From QZLE01 sp033852135 (GTDB taxonomy: Bacteria; Pseudomonadota; Gammaproteobacteria; QZLD01): a stretch of DNA of 64,000 nucleotides. The notes under the pieces are model-generated. The model ran no database searches. It was not told the origin of the DNA and worked only from the letters and a program-made list of their open reading frames with translations. The translations under genes and the position numbers were made by a program. The DNA is taken from the NCBI GenBank assembly GCA_033852135.1, contig JAWSVB010000007.1, positions 248,001-312,000 on the forward strand. The letters run 5' to 3'. Positions 34,768-42,284 of this stretch are shown here, one piece after another (the first letter of the stretch is position 1; the number at the start of each line of letters is the position of its first letter).

Positions 34768-36654
34768 TTCCATCTCTTCAATTTTTTCTAATACAACCAT
34801 CCATTCTGTTTCTAAATTACACACCTCAGACTTAATTTGCCCTTGTTTCAATAACATTTCCTGAACTTTATTTTTATTTTCTTCAGAATATATTTTAGGG
34901 TCAGCTAATTGATTTTCTAGTTGTGCCAACATTTCAGAATACTTATCAATTTTCTTCTCTAGTCCATCTGCCTCTTTTTTTAACGGGTAAAGTAATTTTC
35001 TTTTATCTGCTTCAGCTTTACGCAAATCTTTACGTGAAATAGTATCAACACTGCTTTTGCTAATATCTTGTTTACTAGTCTTCTTCCGTTCAAGCAGCCA
35101 TTTGTAATAATCATCCAAATCACCTGTAAATTCTTGCAACTGACATGAATCAACAAGTAGAAATTTATCGGTGGTTGTATTCAATAAATACCTATCATGA
35201 GAAACAATTACCACAGCTCCATCATAGTCCTGAAGAGCTGCTACCAATGCTTGGCGCATATCAAGATCAAGGTGATTTGTTGGTTCATCAAGCAATAAAA
35301 GGTTTGGCCTTTGCCAAACTATCATAGCCAATACTAATCTAGCCTTTTCCCCACCTGAAAACGGAGCCACTACGGATTCAACCTTATCACCACAAAATCC
35401 AAATCCACCCAGGTGATTTAACAACTCCTGGTCGGTTGCCTTTGGATCAACTCTTCGCATATGTAACAAAGGAGATGCCGCCAGATCTAACTGCTCTAAC
35501 TGATGCTGTGCAAAGTAACCAATCTGAACTCCATCGCTACATAACATATGCCCTGACGACACTTCTAAATCTTGGGCAAAAAGTTTAATTAGAGTTGATT
35601 TACCCGCACCATTTAATCCTAATAACCCCAAGCGATCACCAGGCATTATCGACAGACCTACCCCTCCGATTATTGGAGCATCCACCCCGTAAGCAAAGGA
35701 TGCGTCCTCAAGCTTTAACATTGGTTTTGGAGATTTTGGGGATGGCCGGAAATTAAATGCAAATGAAGAATCAATATGTGCAGGAAGTATCTTTTCCATT
35801 CGGTCCAAAGCTTTTATACGGCTTTGAGCCTGCTTTGATTTGGTTGCCTTGGCCTTAAAACGCGTAATAAAGCTATGCATATGCTCTATCTCACGCTGTT
35901 GTTTCTCATACATTGTCTGCTGCTGCGAAAGCTTTTCAGCTCTTGCAAGTTCAAAATCAGTATAGTTACCGCTATAAAAGTCTAATTTTTGATGTTCTAA
36001 AGAAGCGATAGCATTTACAACTGAATCAAGAAAATCTCTGTCATGAGAGATTAGAAGCACCATACCATGATAGCCACGCAACCAACCTTCTAGCCAGACT
36101 ACAGCCTCAAGATCAAGGTGATTTGTCGGTTCATCCAAGAGCAAAAGATTTGAACGGCAAAAAAGAGCCTGAGCTAGATTAAGGCGCATCCGCCATCCAC
36201 CAGAAAATTCAGAAACTGGTTTAGCCATATCTTCAGCAGAAAACCCTAAGCCATCCAATAGTTCTGCAGCTCTGTTATTACATGTATAGCCATTAATAGC
36301 ATCAATCTTTGCATGCAAACTTGCTATATTGCCCCCGTCACCATGAGACTCTTCCTTTTCAAGTTTTTCCTGTAGCTGCCTAAGTTCTCTATCACCATCG
36401 ATCACATGGTCAATAGCCGCTTTTTTAATTGACGGGGTTTCTTGTGCTACGCTTGAGATAACTATATTGCCAGATAATTCAATCTTCCCAGCATCAAGAG
36501 ACAACTCCTCCCTTATTAAAGAAAACAGAGAACTTTTACCAGTTCCATTTGCACCAACCAGACCCACACGCTGATTTGCAAACACAGAAAGTGAAGCATG
36601 ATCAAATAGTTGTCTTCCACCACGGAAAAGAGATATTTCGCTGATTTTAAGCAT
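34756..36654 (-). CDS. ABC-F family ATPase (YheS-like)
   Basis: A cytoplasmic protein of the ABC-F group, which act on ribosomes rather than in transport. The 632 residues contain two nucleotide-binding domains: Walker A 'GANGTGKSSLF' (about 34-44) and 'GLNGAGKSTLIK' (about 345), signatures 'FSGGWRMRLNLAQALF' and 'FSGGEKARLVLAM', and Walker B 'LLLDEPTNHLDL' twice. A linker with charged helices lies between the domains, and a C-terminal coiled coil (about 550-632) rich in Lys/Glu follows. Length and tail fit YheS rather than Uup or EttA. Confidence 0.9.
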   Translation of the reverse strand: MLKISEISLFRGGRQLFDHASLSVFANQRVGLVGANGTGKSSLFSLIREELSLDAGKIELSGNIVISSVAQETPSIKKAAIDHVIDGDRELRQLQEKLEKEESHGDGGNIASLHAKIDAINGYTCNNRAAELLDGLGFSAEDMAKPVSEFSGGWRMRLNLAQALFCRSNLLLLDEPTNHLDLEAVVWLEGWLRGYHGMVLLISHDRDFLDSVVNAIASLEHQKLDFYSGNYTDFELARAEKLSQQQTMYEKQQREIEHMHSFITRFKAKATKSKQAQSRIKALDRMEKILPAHIDSSFAFNFRPSPKSPKPMLKLEDASFAYGVDAPIIGGVGLSIMPGDRLGLLGLNGAGKSTLIKLFAQDLEVSSGHMLCSDGVQIGYFAQHQLEQLDLAASPLLHMRRVDPKATDQELLNHLGGFGFCGDKVESVVAPFSGGEKARLVLAMIVWQRPNLLLLDEPTNHLDLDMRQALVAALQDYDGAVVIVSHDRYLLNTTTDKFLLVDSCQLQEFTGDLDDYYKWLLERKKTSKQDISKSSVDTISRKDLRKAEADKRKLLYPLKKEADGLEKKIDKYSEMLAQLENQLADPKIYSEENKNKVQEMLLKQGQIKSEVCNLETEWMVVLEKIEEMEGEF

Positions 36655-36802
36655 TTAAATGTTATCGGCACTAAAAATTTGGAGCTGGCTATTATGCCGC
36701 AAATAGCCAGCGCGGTATATATATAACGACCTTTACCACACAAGTAGGCACTTAAGTTATATGAAGTTTAATAAACTAGACACCAAGAAACTAGCCCCAT
36801 TA

Positions 36803-36925
36803 AAAATCCTGGAATTATTTTTTCTAAGACTAGGCTTGTCGAAGCCTTATGAGGGCGCATATTTTATATCTGTAACCGAAGAAGCCTGGAGATATAACGC
36901 AGCATTAAGAAATACTGCCCATACC
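36803..36925. repeat. Palindromic intergenic repeat, copy A (tandem)
   Basis: This 123-bp unit is directly followed by copy B with the same layout: an AAAATCCTGG-type left edge, 'TTTTTTCTAAGAC', a central GGC..GCC hairpin, 'GAGGGCGCATATTTT', 'AGCCTGGAGATATAACGCAG'. Its arms are less complementary than those of B. The 148 bp between it and the ABC-F start codon contain no gene. Confidence 0.8.
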
Positions 36926-37050
36926 AAAATTCTGGAAATATTTTTTCTAAGACAAGGCCTATCGAAGCCTTGTGAGGGCGCATATTTTAATATGTAACCG
37001 AGCAAGCCTGGAGATATAACGCAGTATTAGGAAAAATAGGCCAGAATTTT
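36926..37050. repeat. Palindromic intergenic repeat, copy B (tandem)
   Basis: A 125-bp imperfect palindrome. AAAATTCTGG (36926-36935) is the exact reverse complement of CCAGAATTTT (37041-37050), and the next inner stretch TATTTTTTCTAA pairs with TTAGGAAAAATA with one mismatch. The inner part has CAAGGC/GCCTTG and CATATT/AATATG hairpins and 'ATAACGCAGTATT'. It ends four bases from the cheR stop codon. Confidence 0.85.
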
Positions 37051-37054
37051 AATT

Positions 37055-37882
37055 TTATTTCTTTTTATATACAACACCAGATCTAAACTTAATAAATTCA
37101 TATGCACTTGCGTGGGCACCGAGAGACTCCGAAGCTCCAAGCACTAAATAACCACCATCATTCAATATTTGAGTCATTCCACCAATTATCTGGTTTCTCA
37201 CCTCTGTAGAGAAGTAAATTAATACGTTTCTGCAAAAGATAACGTCAAACTTACCTAGCGCTTTGTAACTATCAAGTAGGTTGAAATTCCGAAAAGAAAC
37301 ATTTCTTCTTATCTCATCCTTAAGCTTCCATATTCCATCTGGCAGCTCAATAAAATAGCTTTTTTTACGATCTGGAGACAAACCTCTATCAATCTCTGAT
37401 AGTTGATAAACACCACTTTTTGCCTGTTCAATAACAGTTGGAGATATGTCTGTACCAAGAATTGTTCCAGACATTCTTGATGCAGAAGTTTTCTGATGTT
37501 CTGCCATAGCCATAGCTATTGAATACGGCTCCTGCCCTGTCGAACAAGCAGATGACCAAACTTTAATATGGCTTTTCTTTGCTGCAGCGAACCCTGGATA
37601 AATAACAGATAAGAGCACTGAAAAAGGGTAATCATCCCTAAACCATTGAGTTTCATTAGTGGTCATAAGATCTATAACCCGACCACGCAATTCAGAACTA
37701 CCAACCCCTTTTAACTTTTCAACAAGATCCCCCAGGTCAGAAAATGAATTCTCATTCATAAGCCTGGTAAGCCTGCTAGTAACTAAATATTGTTTATTCG
37801 CACCCAATACAATGCCGCAAAACTCTTCAAGCAACTCACGAAAAGCATCATAGTGTTTGGGGTTTATTCGCTTAAGTGGCAA
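37055..37882 (-). CDS. cheR: Chemotaxis protein methyltransferase CheR
   Basis: Methylates glutamates of chemoreceptors using S-adenosylmethionine. The 275 residues show the N-terminal helical domain ('FCGIVLGANKQYLVTSRL'), 'TNETQWFRDDYPF' (about 75-87), the SAM motif 'VWSSACSTGQEPYSIAM' (about 109-125), 'GTDISPTVIEQA' and 'DVIFCRNVLIYF'. The start is TTG with GGGAGG just upstream; no nearby in-frame ATG would keep the N-terminal domain. It follows cheV by 29 bp. Confidence 0.95.
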   Translation of the reverse strand: MPLKRINPKHYDAFRELLEEFCGIVLGANKQYLVTSRLTRLMNENSFSDLGDLVEKLKGVGSSELRGRVIDLMTTNETQWFRDDYPFSVLLSVIYPGFAAAKKSHIKVWSSACSTGQEPYSIAMAMAEHQKTSASRMSGTILGTDISPTVIEQAKSGVYQLSEIDRGLSPDRKKSYFIELPDGIWKLKDEIRRNVSFRNFNLLDSYKALGKFDVIFCRNVLIYFSTEVRNQIIGGMTQILNDGGYLVLGASESLGAHASAYEFIKFRSGVVYKKK

Positions 37883-37911
37883 AAGGCCTCCCTATCTTTA
37901 GTTCAAATTAT

Positions 37912-38853
37912 TTATTCGCCTAAAACTTCTTTAAGCCTACCAATTACAGCACCAGCTAAATCATCAGCATTAAATTTAGCAATGAATTTATTAGCGCCTA
38001 CAGTCTTAATCATATCCTGATTAAAAACACCGCTTAGCGATGTATGCAGCAAAACAAACAAATCTTTCAATCTTTCATCATTTCTGATCTCTGTCGTTAA
38101 TGTATACCCATCCATCATTGGCATCTCAATGTCAGACAGAACCATTACCAATTTTTTGAATGAGAATTCGGGGTCATCCGCCCATTTTTTAAGCGCTTCA
38201 AGCCCTTCTTTACCATTCTTAGCCATGGTTATATTCAACCCTGTAGGCTCGACAGTCCTCTTTATCTGATTTCGAGCTACTACTGAATCATCAATTATCA
38301 AAATATGATAATCCTTAGCTAGCTCACTAATATTACGCGTTTGTTCTTCTGCCTCTTGAGATACTTTTAAATCTATTTCAGTAACTTCAGACAATATCTT
38401 TTCTACATCTATTATTTGAACAAGCTCACCGTCAAGCCTCGTAACCGCTGTCAAATAACTATCTAAAGTAGTTTGACTTGGAGGAGGCATCACATCCTTC
38501 CAGTTCATATTTACAATTCTATCGACACTGCCAACTTTAAACCCTTGCACACTTCTATTGTATTCAGTAATAATTACTGAACCATTGGAGTCATCACCCA
38601 GAACCATCCCACCAACAGATCTTTGTAAGTCAATTATTGAGATCGTTGACCCACGATAATTTGTAATCCCAATTACTGCAGGATGTGCATGTGGCACTTT
38701 GGTTATAACCGGCGCTCGAATAACCTCTCGAACTTTAAATACATTAATCCCAAATCGCTGCGTACCAGCAAGAGAAAACAGCAGCAATTCCATACGATTT
38801 CTACCTGCAAGCTGCGTTCTTTGGTCTACTGATGCCATAAATCCTGTGGCCAT
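37912..38853 (-). CDS. cheV: Chemotaxis coupling protein CheV
   Basis: A CheW-like adaptor fused to a response-regulator receiver, linking receptors to CheA. The 313 residues have a CheW domain (about 22-165, 'LLFSLAGTQRFGINVFKV', 'VIGITNYRGSTISIIDL') and a receiver domain (about 187-310, 'ILIIDDSVVARNQIKR', phospho-acceptor Asp in 'VLSDIEMPMMDG'). It is upstream of cheR and divergent from flgA, as in Vibrio and Pseudomonas flagellar loci. Confidence 0.96.
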   Translation of the reverse strand: MATGFMASVDQRTQLAGRNRMELLLFSLAGTQRFGINVFKVREVIRAPVITKVPHAHPAVIGITNYRGSTISIIDLQRSVGGMVLGDDSNGSVIITEYNRSVQGFKVGSVDRIVNMNWKDVMPPPSQTTLDSYLTAVTRLDGELVQIIDVEKILSEVTEIDLKVSQEAEEQTRNISELAKDYHILIIDDSVVARNQIKRTVEPTGLNITMAKNGKEGLEALKKWADDPEFSFKKLVMVLSDIEMPMMDGYTLTTEIRNDERLKDLFVLLHTSLSGVFNQDMIKTVGANKFIAKFNADDLAGAVIGRLKEVLGE

Positions 38854-39044
38854 ACTTATCTTACCCTTATATATTTTTTAATGCTCCAACATAAAAATTA
38901 GTACAATATAGAGCTAATAGCCACCACCTATAGCCAAATTTGTGACACTAGTAATAAAATGGTACTGATAATGCATATATTTAATTATATATTAGATTCG
39001 TCAAAATTTAGTTATACCAAACAAAATCAATTTACGAGAAGAAA

Positions 39045-39761
39045 ATGACTGCTATTTTAAAGAGAATAACTGCAATAACCATATTGATACTCTGCATAAC
39101 AAGCAATGCATTATCTCAAAATCCTACCTATGAAGATTTAGACCAATTAAAAACCAAAACCACCAACTTTTTAAAACAACAGTACAGTGAACACGATATT
39201 TCACCAACAATAACTATTAACAATATTGATAAGCGCTTAAAACTTCAAAAATGCTCAAAAGAACCAGAATTAAAAATAAAATCGAGTAATAAAAAATTTG
39301 GCCCAGTTACTGTCTTTGTAAAATGTACTGATGAAAAGCCATGGTCTTTATATATACCAGCCATAGTAACAGGATATGCAAATATTCTAGTATCATCTCA
39401 AGGGGTTTTTAAAGGAACAATACTAAAGTCAAAGCATTTAAAAATTCAAAAAACAGATTTATCAAAAGCTTATTATGGGTATTACTCCGCTCCAGAAGAA
39501 ATAATAGGTATGCAAGTTAGCAGAACCATTCCTGCTGGCGTAATTATTAACCAATCTTTCATAGAGCTACCTGATATTATTAAAAAAGGACAAGATATTT
39601 TTATTCTAGCTTCGACAAAAGGTATAAACGTTCAATTAAAAGGAACGGCCTTAATGGATGGTAAGATTGGGCAAATAATTAAAGTAAAAAACTCATCTTC
39701 AGGCAAAACCATACAAGGCAAGGTGGTATCAGCTTCAAAAGTTATGGTTGCTTTAGATTAA
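39045..39761 (+). CDS. flgA: Flagellar P-ring assembly chaperone FlgA
   Basis: Periplasmic protein needed for P-ring formation around the flagellar rod. The 238-residue precursor has a signal peptide (about 1-24) and a C-terminal SAF-type domain ('LKSKHLKIQKTDLS', 'IIGMQVSRTIPAGVIINQS', 'GIGQIIKVKNSSSGKTIQGKV'-like end). Codon use is AT-rich like its surroundings. Divergence from cheV and proximity of flgM-flgN support the call. Confidence 0.92.
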   Translation: MTAILKRITAITILILCITSNALSQNPTYEDLDQLKTKTTNFLKQQYSEHDISPTITINNIDKRLKLQKCSKEPELKIKSSNKKFGPVTVFVKCTDEKPWSLYIPAIVTGYANILVSSQGVFKGTILKSKHLKIQKTDLSKAYYGYYSAPEEIIGMQVSRTIPAGVIINQSFIELPDIIKKGQDIFILASTKGINVQLKGTALMDGKIGQIIKVKNSSSGKTIQGKVVSASKVMVALD

Positions 39762-39860
39762 ACGCAAAGGTAACATAAGACTTAACACACTGAAACAACA
39801 ATACTTTATTGCCTTTTCAGTCAAATAATAAAAAAATCCAATCTTTTTACAAAAAAACAC

Positions 39861-39887
39861 TAAAGTAATATTTGTTGCTGCCGATAA
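39861..39887 (+). promoter_or_regulatory. FliA (sigma-28) promoter for flgM
   Basis: TAAAGTAA (39861-39868), 11 bases, then GCCGATAA (39880-39887): the -10 and spacing are exact and the -35 differs at two bases from the flagellar class III consensus. It lies 115 bp before the flgM start, so late-class expression of flgM, flgN and flgZ is expected. A degenerate second GCTGCCGA motif follows 42 bases downstream. Confidence 0.85.
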
Positions 39888-40002
39888 AATATATGATAGC
39901 TAGCAAAGGCAACAAGATGCTGCCGAAAATACGTAGTTTTGTTGAGCAATGGTTACAAGGAACTTATTAGTAAATGCTCAACAGGACACAGAGGAACTAA
40001 CC

Positions 40003-40320
40003 ATGAGCAATATAATTGATAGCGGTTCAACCCTTAGAAATATGGGGTTAGCTGACAACAAAAAAGCACAAACTAGCAGTAGCGCAAAAGCTACCCCTGA
40101 GAGCACTGCAGCAGCTGTAAACACAGATTCAGCTGACAAAGTTGAGATCTCAACTGCTTCAGAGAAACTATCTCTAGTTAGAGAAACTATTGCATCAACA
40201 CCTGAAGTTGATACTGCAAGAGTTGATGATATTAAAGCAAAAATTGCTGCTGGAGAATATCCTGTAAATCCTGATCAAATAGCAGACAAAATGATTGACT
40301 TGGAGAAATTGCTTTCCTAG
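40003..40320 (+). CDS. flgM: Anti-sigma-28 factor FlgM
   Basis: Binds and inhibits FliA until the hook is complete and FlgM is exported. The 105 residues fit the family: polar N-terminus with low complexity (A/T/S-rich, about 20-50), then 'DKVEISTASEKLSLVRETI' and the C-terminal sigma-binding part 'DDIKAKIAAGEYPVNPDQIADKMI'. I choose the ATG at 40003, which has GAGGA seven bases upstream; an in-frame ATG 54 bases earlier has no such site. flgN follows 14 bp later. Confidence 0.95.
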   Translation: MSNIIDSGSTLRNMGLADNKKAQTSSSAKATPESTAAAVNTDSADKVEISTASEKLSLVRETIASTPEVDTARVDDIKAKIAAGEYPVNPDQIADKMIDLEKLLS

Positions 40321-40334
40321 ATTACAATAACTAA

Positions 40335-40820
40335 ATGAATACAGATAATAAAATTCAAGACTTTATTAAGTTGCTTCAAGACGCAACTTACGCTTCAACT
40401 GAGCTTCAAGAACTTTTAAAACTTGAGATGCAGCTTCTGGCGTCTCGTAAATTTGAAGACCTCAATGAAGTACTTACCAAAAAAATGAAAATAATAGATC
40501 AACTTGAAAATCAGGATAAGATGCGCTCTGAATTCTTATCCTCTGCTGGCTATACTGCAGATGAAGTTGGAACAAAGAAGTTTTTATCCGACCATAAAAA
40601 TGATGAACTGGCAGAAGCCTGGCAGAAACTTATGGATATCATCAAAGAATGTCAGGTAATTAACCAGTCCAATGGAATGGTGGTATCAAAAAATCAAGCC
40701 CACATAAAACAAGCAATGAACATAATAACCGGTGGAAATAATTCCGGTAGCAACGATACTTATAATAATAAAGGGGTTCAAAGCTATAGCTCATCTCGCA
40801 GAGATATTTCTAAAGCTTAA
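40335..40820 (+). CDS. flgN: Flagellar chaperone FlgN
   Basis: Export chaperone for the hook-filament junction proteins FlgK and FlgL. The 161 residues are mainly helical with the family's pattern ('TELQELLKLEMQLLASRKFEDL', split over about 17-38; 'NQSNGMVVSKNQAHIKQAMNII' near 112-133). The C-terminal tail is Gly/Asn/Ser-rich. Identification depends on position directly after flgM as well as on sequence. Confidence 0.9.
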   Translation: MNTDNKIQDFIKLLQDATYASTELQELLKLEMQLLASRKFEDLNEVLTKKMKIIDQLENQDKMRSEFLSSAGYTADEVGTKKFLSDHKNDELAEAWQKLMDIIKECQVINQSNGMVVSKNQAHIKQAMNIITGGNNSGSNDTYNNKGVQSYSSSRRDISKA

Positions 40821-40863
40821 TACCCACAACAAATTAATCTAGCAGGTGGGGCATTTTATTAAA

Positions 40864-41571
40864 ATGCACGAAAAAGAATTCACAAAGATCACTAACCGCG
40901 GGCAATTACGCAACATTTTAAGCCAAATTTGCAATAGAAATGCAATGCTTAATATTAGCCTTGAAGATAACAGTGATATATATTCCAGCGCCCTGTTGGA
41001 TATTGATGAAAAAAAGAAACTTTTAAAAATTGATGAGCTTAACCCTCAGAATGGGCATGATCTAATTGCAAAAAATTCCATACTTAAGGTGCACTGCAGG
41101 CATTCAGGAAGCGAATCAATATTTAATTTAAAAATAAAAAAAATAGATATAGAAAATGATATTTTTTATTACCTAGCCTCAATTCCAACGGAAATTAACC
41201 ACTATCAACGCCGCAACTCATTGCGAGTTTCTCCTGCATTATCTCTTGAACCAGAGATTACTATATTCAGCAACGGCTTTCATACACTAGGTAAAATTCA
41301 TAATATTTCATATTCTGGAGTTGGAGGAATCATTGATGGCCTATCAATTCCTGAACTTGAAGAGACGTACTCTGTTCAGATATCATTTAATACTGAAGCA
41401 CCAATAATTACCCCAATCAGAATAAAATTTATCGGGGCCGCTGGGCACAGGGGGGTTCGTCGATTTGGGGCAACATTTATTAGCCTAACCCCAGATGATG
41501 AGCAACGAATAACTAATATGGTCAATAAGATTCAACGCTACTATATTCGACGTGGAAATATCACCACATAA
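40864..41571 (+). CDS. flgZ: c-di-GMP-binding flagellar brake protein (FlgZ/YcgR-like)
   Basis: PilZ-domain protein expected to slow the flagellar motor when c-di-GMP is high. The N-terminal YcgR-like domain (about 1-110) is followed by a PilZ domain with an intact binding signature: RxxxR in 'QRRNSLRV' and N-x-S-x-x-G in 'NISYSGVGG'. Its place after flgM-flgN matches the flgM-flgN-flgZ operon of Pseudomonas. The start is uncertain: I give the ATG at 40864; a GTG at 40846 is in frame, and neither has ideal ribosome-site spacing. Confidence 0.88.
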   Translation: MHEKEFTKITNRGQLRNILSQICNRNAMLNISLEDNSDIYSSALLDIDEKKKLLKIDELNPQNGHDLIAKNSILKVHCRHSGSESIFNLKIKKIDIENDIFYYLASIPTEINHYQRRNSLRVSPALSLEPEITIFSNGFHTLGKIHNISYSGVGGIIDGLSIPELEETYSVQISFNTEAPIITPIRIKFIGAAGHRGVRRFGATFISLTPDDEQRITNMVNKIQRYYIRRGNITT

Positions 41572-41602
41572 CTACTCATTTCACAAAAACCCACTCAAAA
41601 AT

Positions 41603-41631
41603 GTGACATGCGTCTCATTTTTGTCTATAAT
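41603..41631 (+). promoter_or_regulatory. Near-consensus sigma-70 promoter for small RR-repeat gene 1
   Basis: GTGACA (41603-41608), 17 bases, then TATAAT (41626-41631). It begins 32 bases after the flgZ stop and can only serve the small gene downstream, so that gene is not merely a flagellar operon member. Confidence 0.75.
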
Positions 41632-41753
41632 CAAATTCCGTAGAAATAATGTTGTTGAACAAAGGATTAAAGCGCATTTAACGCCTTATATAGACTAATG
41701 CGCCATTTCAGCAGCTAGCCAACCCGTAAACAGTGATGTTGTGGAAAAGTAAA

Positions 41754-41942
41754 ATGAACTTAGAAAAAAGTACAGCAGAGCAAACAGTTATCGACCGTAG
41801 AAGCGACCAACGTAGAACAGAGAGAGACAGAAGAACAACCTTCCGTTTTTTAATGGAAAAACCTAATCGCAGATCAGGAAGAGACAGAAGAGCAAATCAA
41901 GATATTTGGAGTGAACAACTGTATCTACGCACTGGTAACTAA
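41754..41942 (+). CDS. Small arginine-pair-repeat protein 1 (62 residues)
   Basis: I do not recognise the family. The product has regularly spaced Arg pairs: RR at 15-16, 20-21, 26-27, 39-40 and 45-46, with T22, D25, R31-F32 and D44 also fixed. The same pattern recurs in the next small gene, showing that the two are paralogues. I choose the ATG at 41754, preceded by GGAAA; a GTG at 41733 is in frame upstream. A near-consensus promoter lies upstream, and a weak hairpin (AATAGTT/AACTATT, 41954-41981) with a T-run follows. The charge suggests binding to RNA, DNA or an acidic protein; this is inference. Confidence 0.65.
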   Translation: MNLEKSTAEQTVIDRRSDQRRTERDRRTTFRFLMEKPNRRSGRDRRANQDIWSEQLYLRTGN

Positions 41943-42106
41943 AAATAAAATTTAATAGTTAGAACCACAGCATCAACTATTACTTTTTATAACCAGCAGT
42001 TTTGCAGTTAACTCCAAAATAGTTAGCCGGGTAGGATAAAAACCCTTTATTGCGCCGCACAATAACATTATACTAAGTTACGAAATCAATTAGAAAATGG
42101 TCACTT

Positions 42107-42283
42107 GTGAAAAACACTAGAACTATAGCCCTTGATGATAGCAACCGCAGACTCAGAGAAAGGCGAACCAACTATGATCGCAGAAATTACATCAGGTTTG
42201 CACTAGGGGAGCAGCTAAACGACCGCAGAGTTTACTTCGACCGTAGAGACAAGAAAGCTCTTCTCAAGCTTGAAATCATATAA
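42107..42283 (+). CDS. Small arginine-pair-repeat protein 2 (58 residues)
   Basis: A 58-codon frame starting with GTG, the only usual start after an in-frame stop at 42074. RR pairs occur at 14-15, 19-20, 25-26, 40-41 and 46-47, with T21, D24, R30-F31 and D45 aligned to paralogue 1. The spacing is RR-x3-RR-T-x2-DRR-x3-RF then RR-x3-DRR in both. The ribosome site is weak. It converges on tilS with one base between the stop codons. Conservation of the pattern between two adjacent genes is the main evidence that both are translated. Confidence 0.6.
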   Translation: MKNTRTIALDDSNRRLRERRTNYDRRNYIRFALGEQLNDRRVYFDRRDKKALLKLEII

Positions 42284-42284
42284 A

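Noticed and set aside
36761..36997. 78-codon plus-strand frame between the ABC-F gene and cheR
   Set aside because: It lies inside the tandem palindromic repeats; its repeated peptide (KILEIFFLR...) simply reflects the DNA repeat and it lacks a ribosome site.
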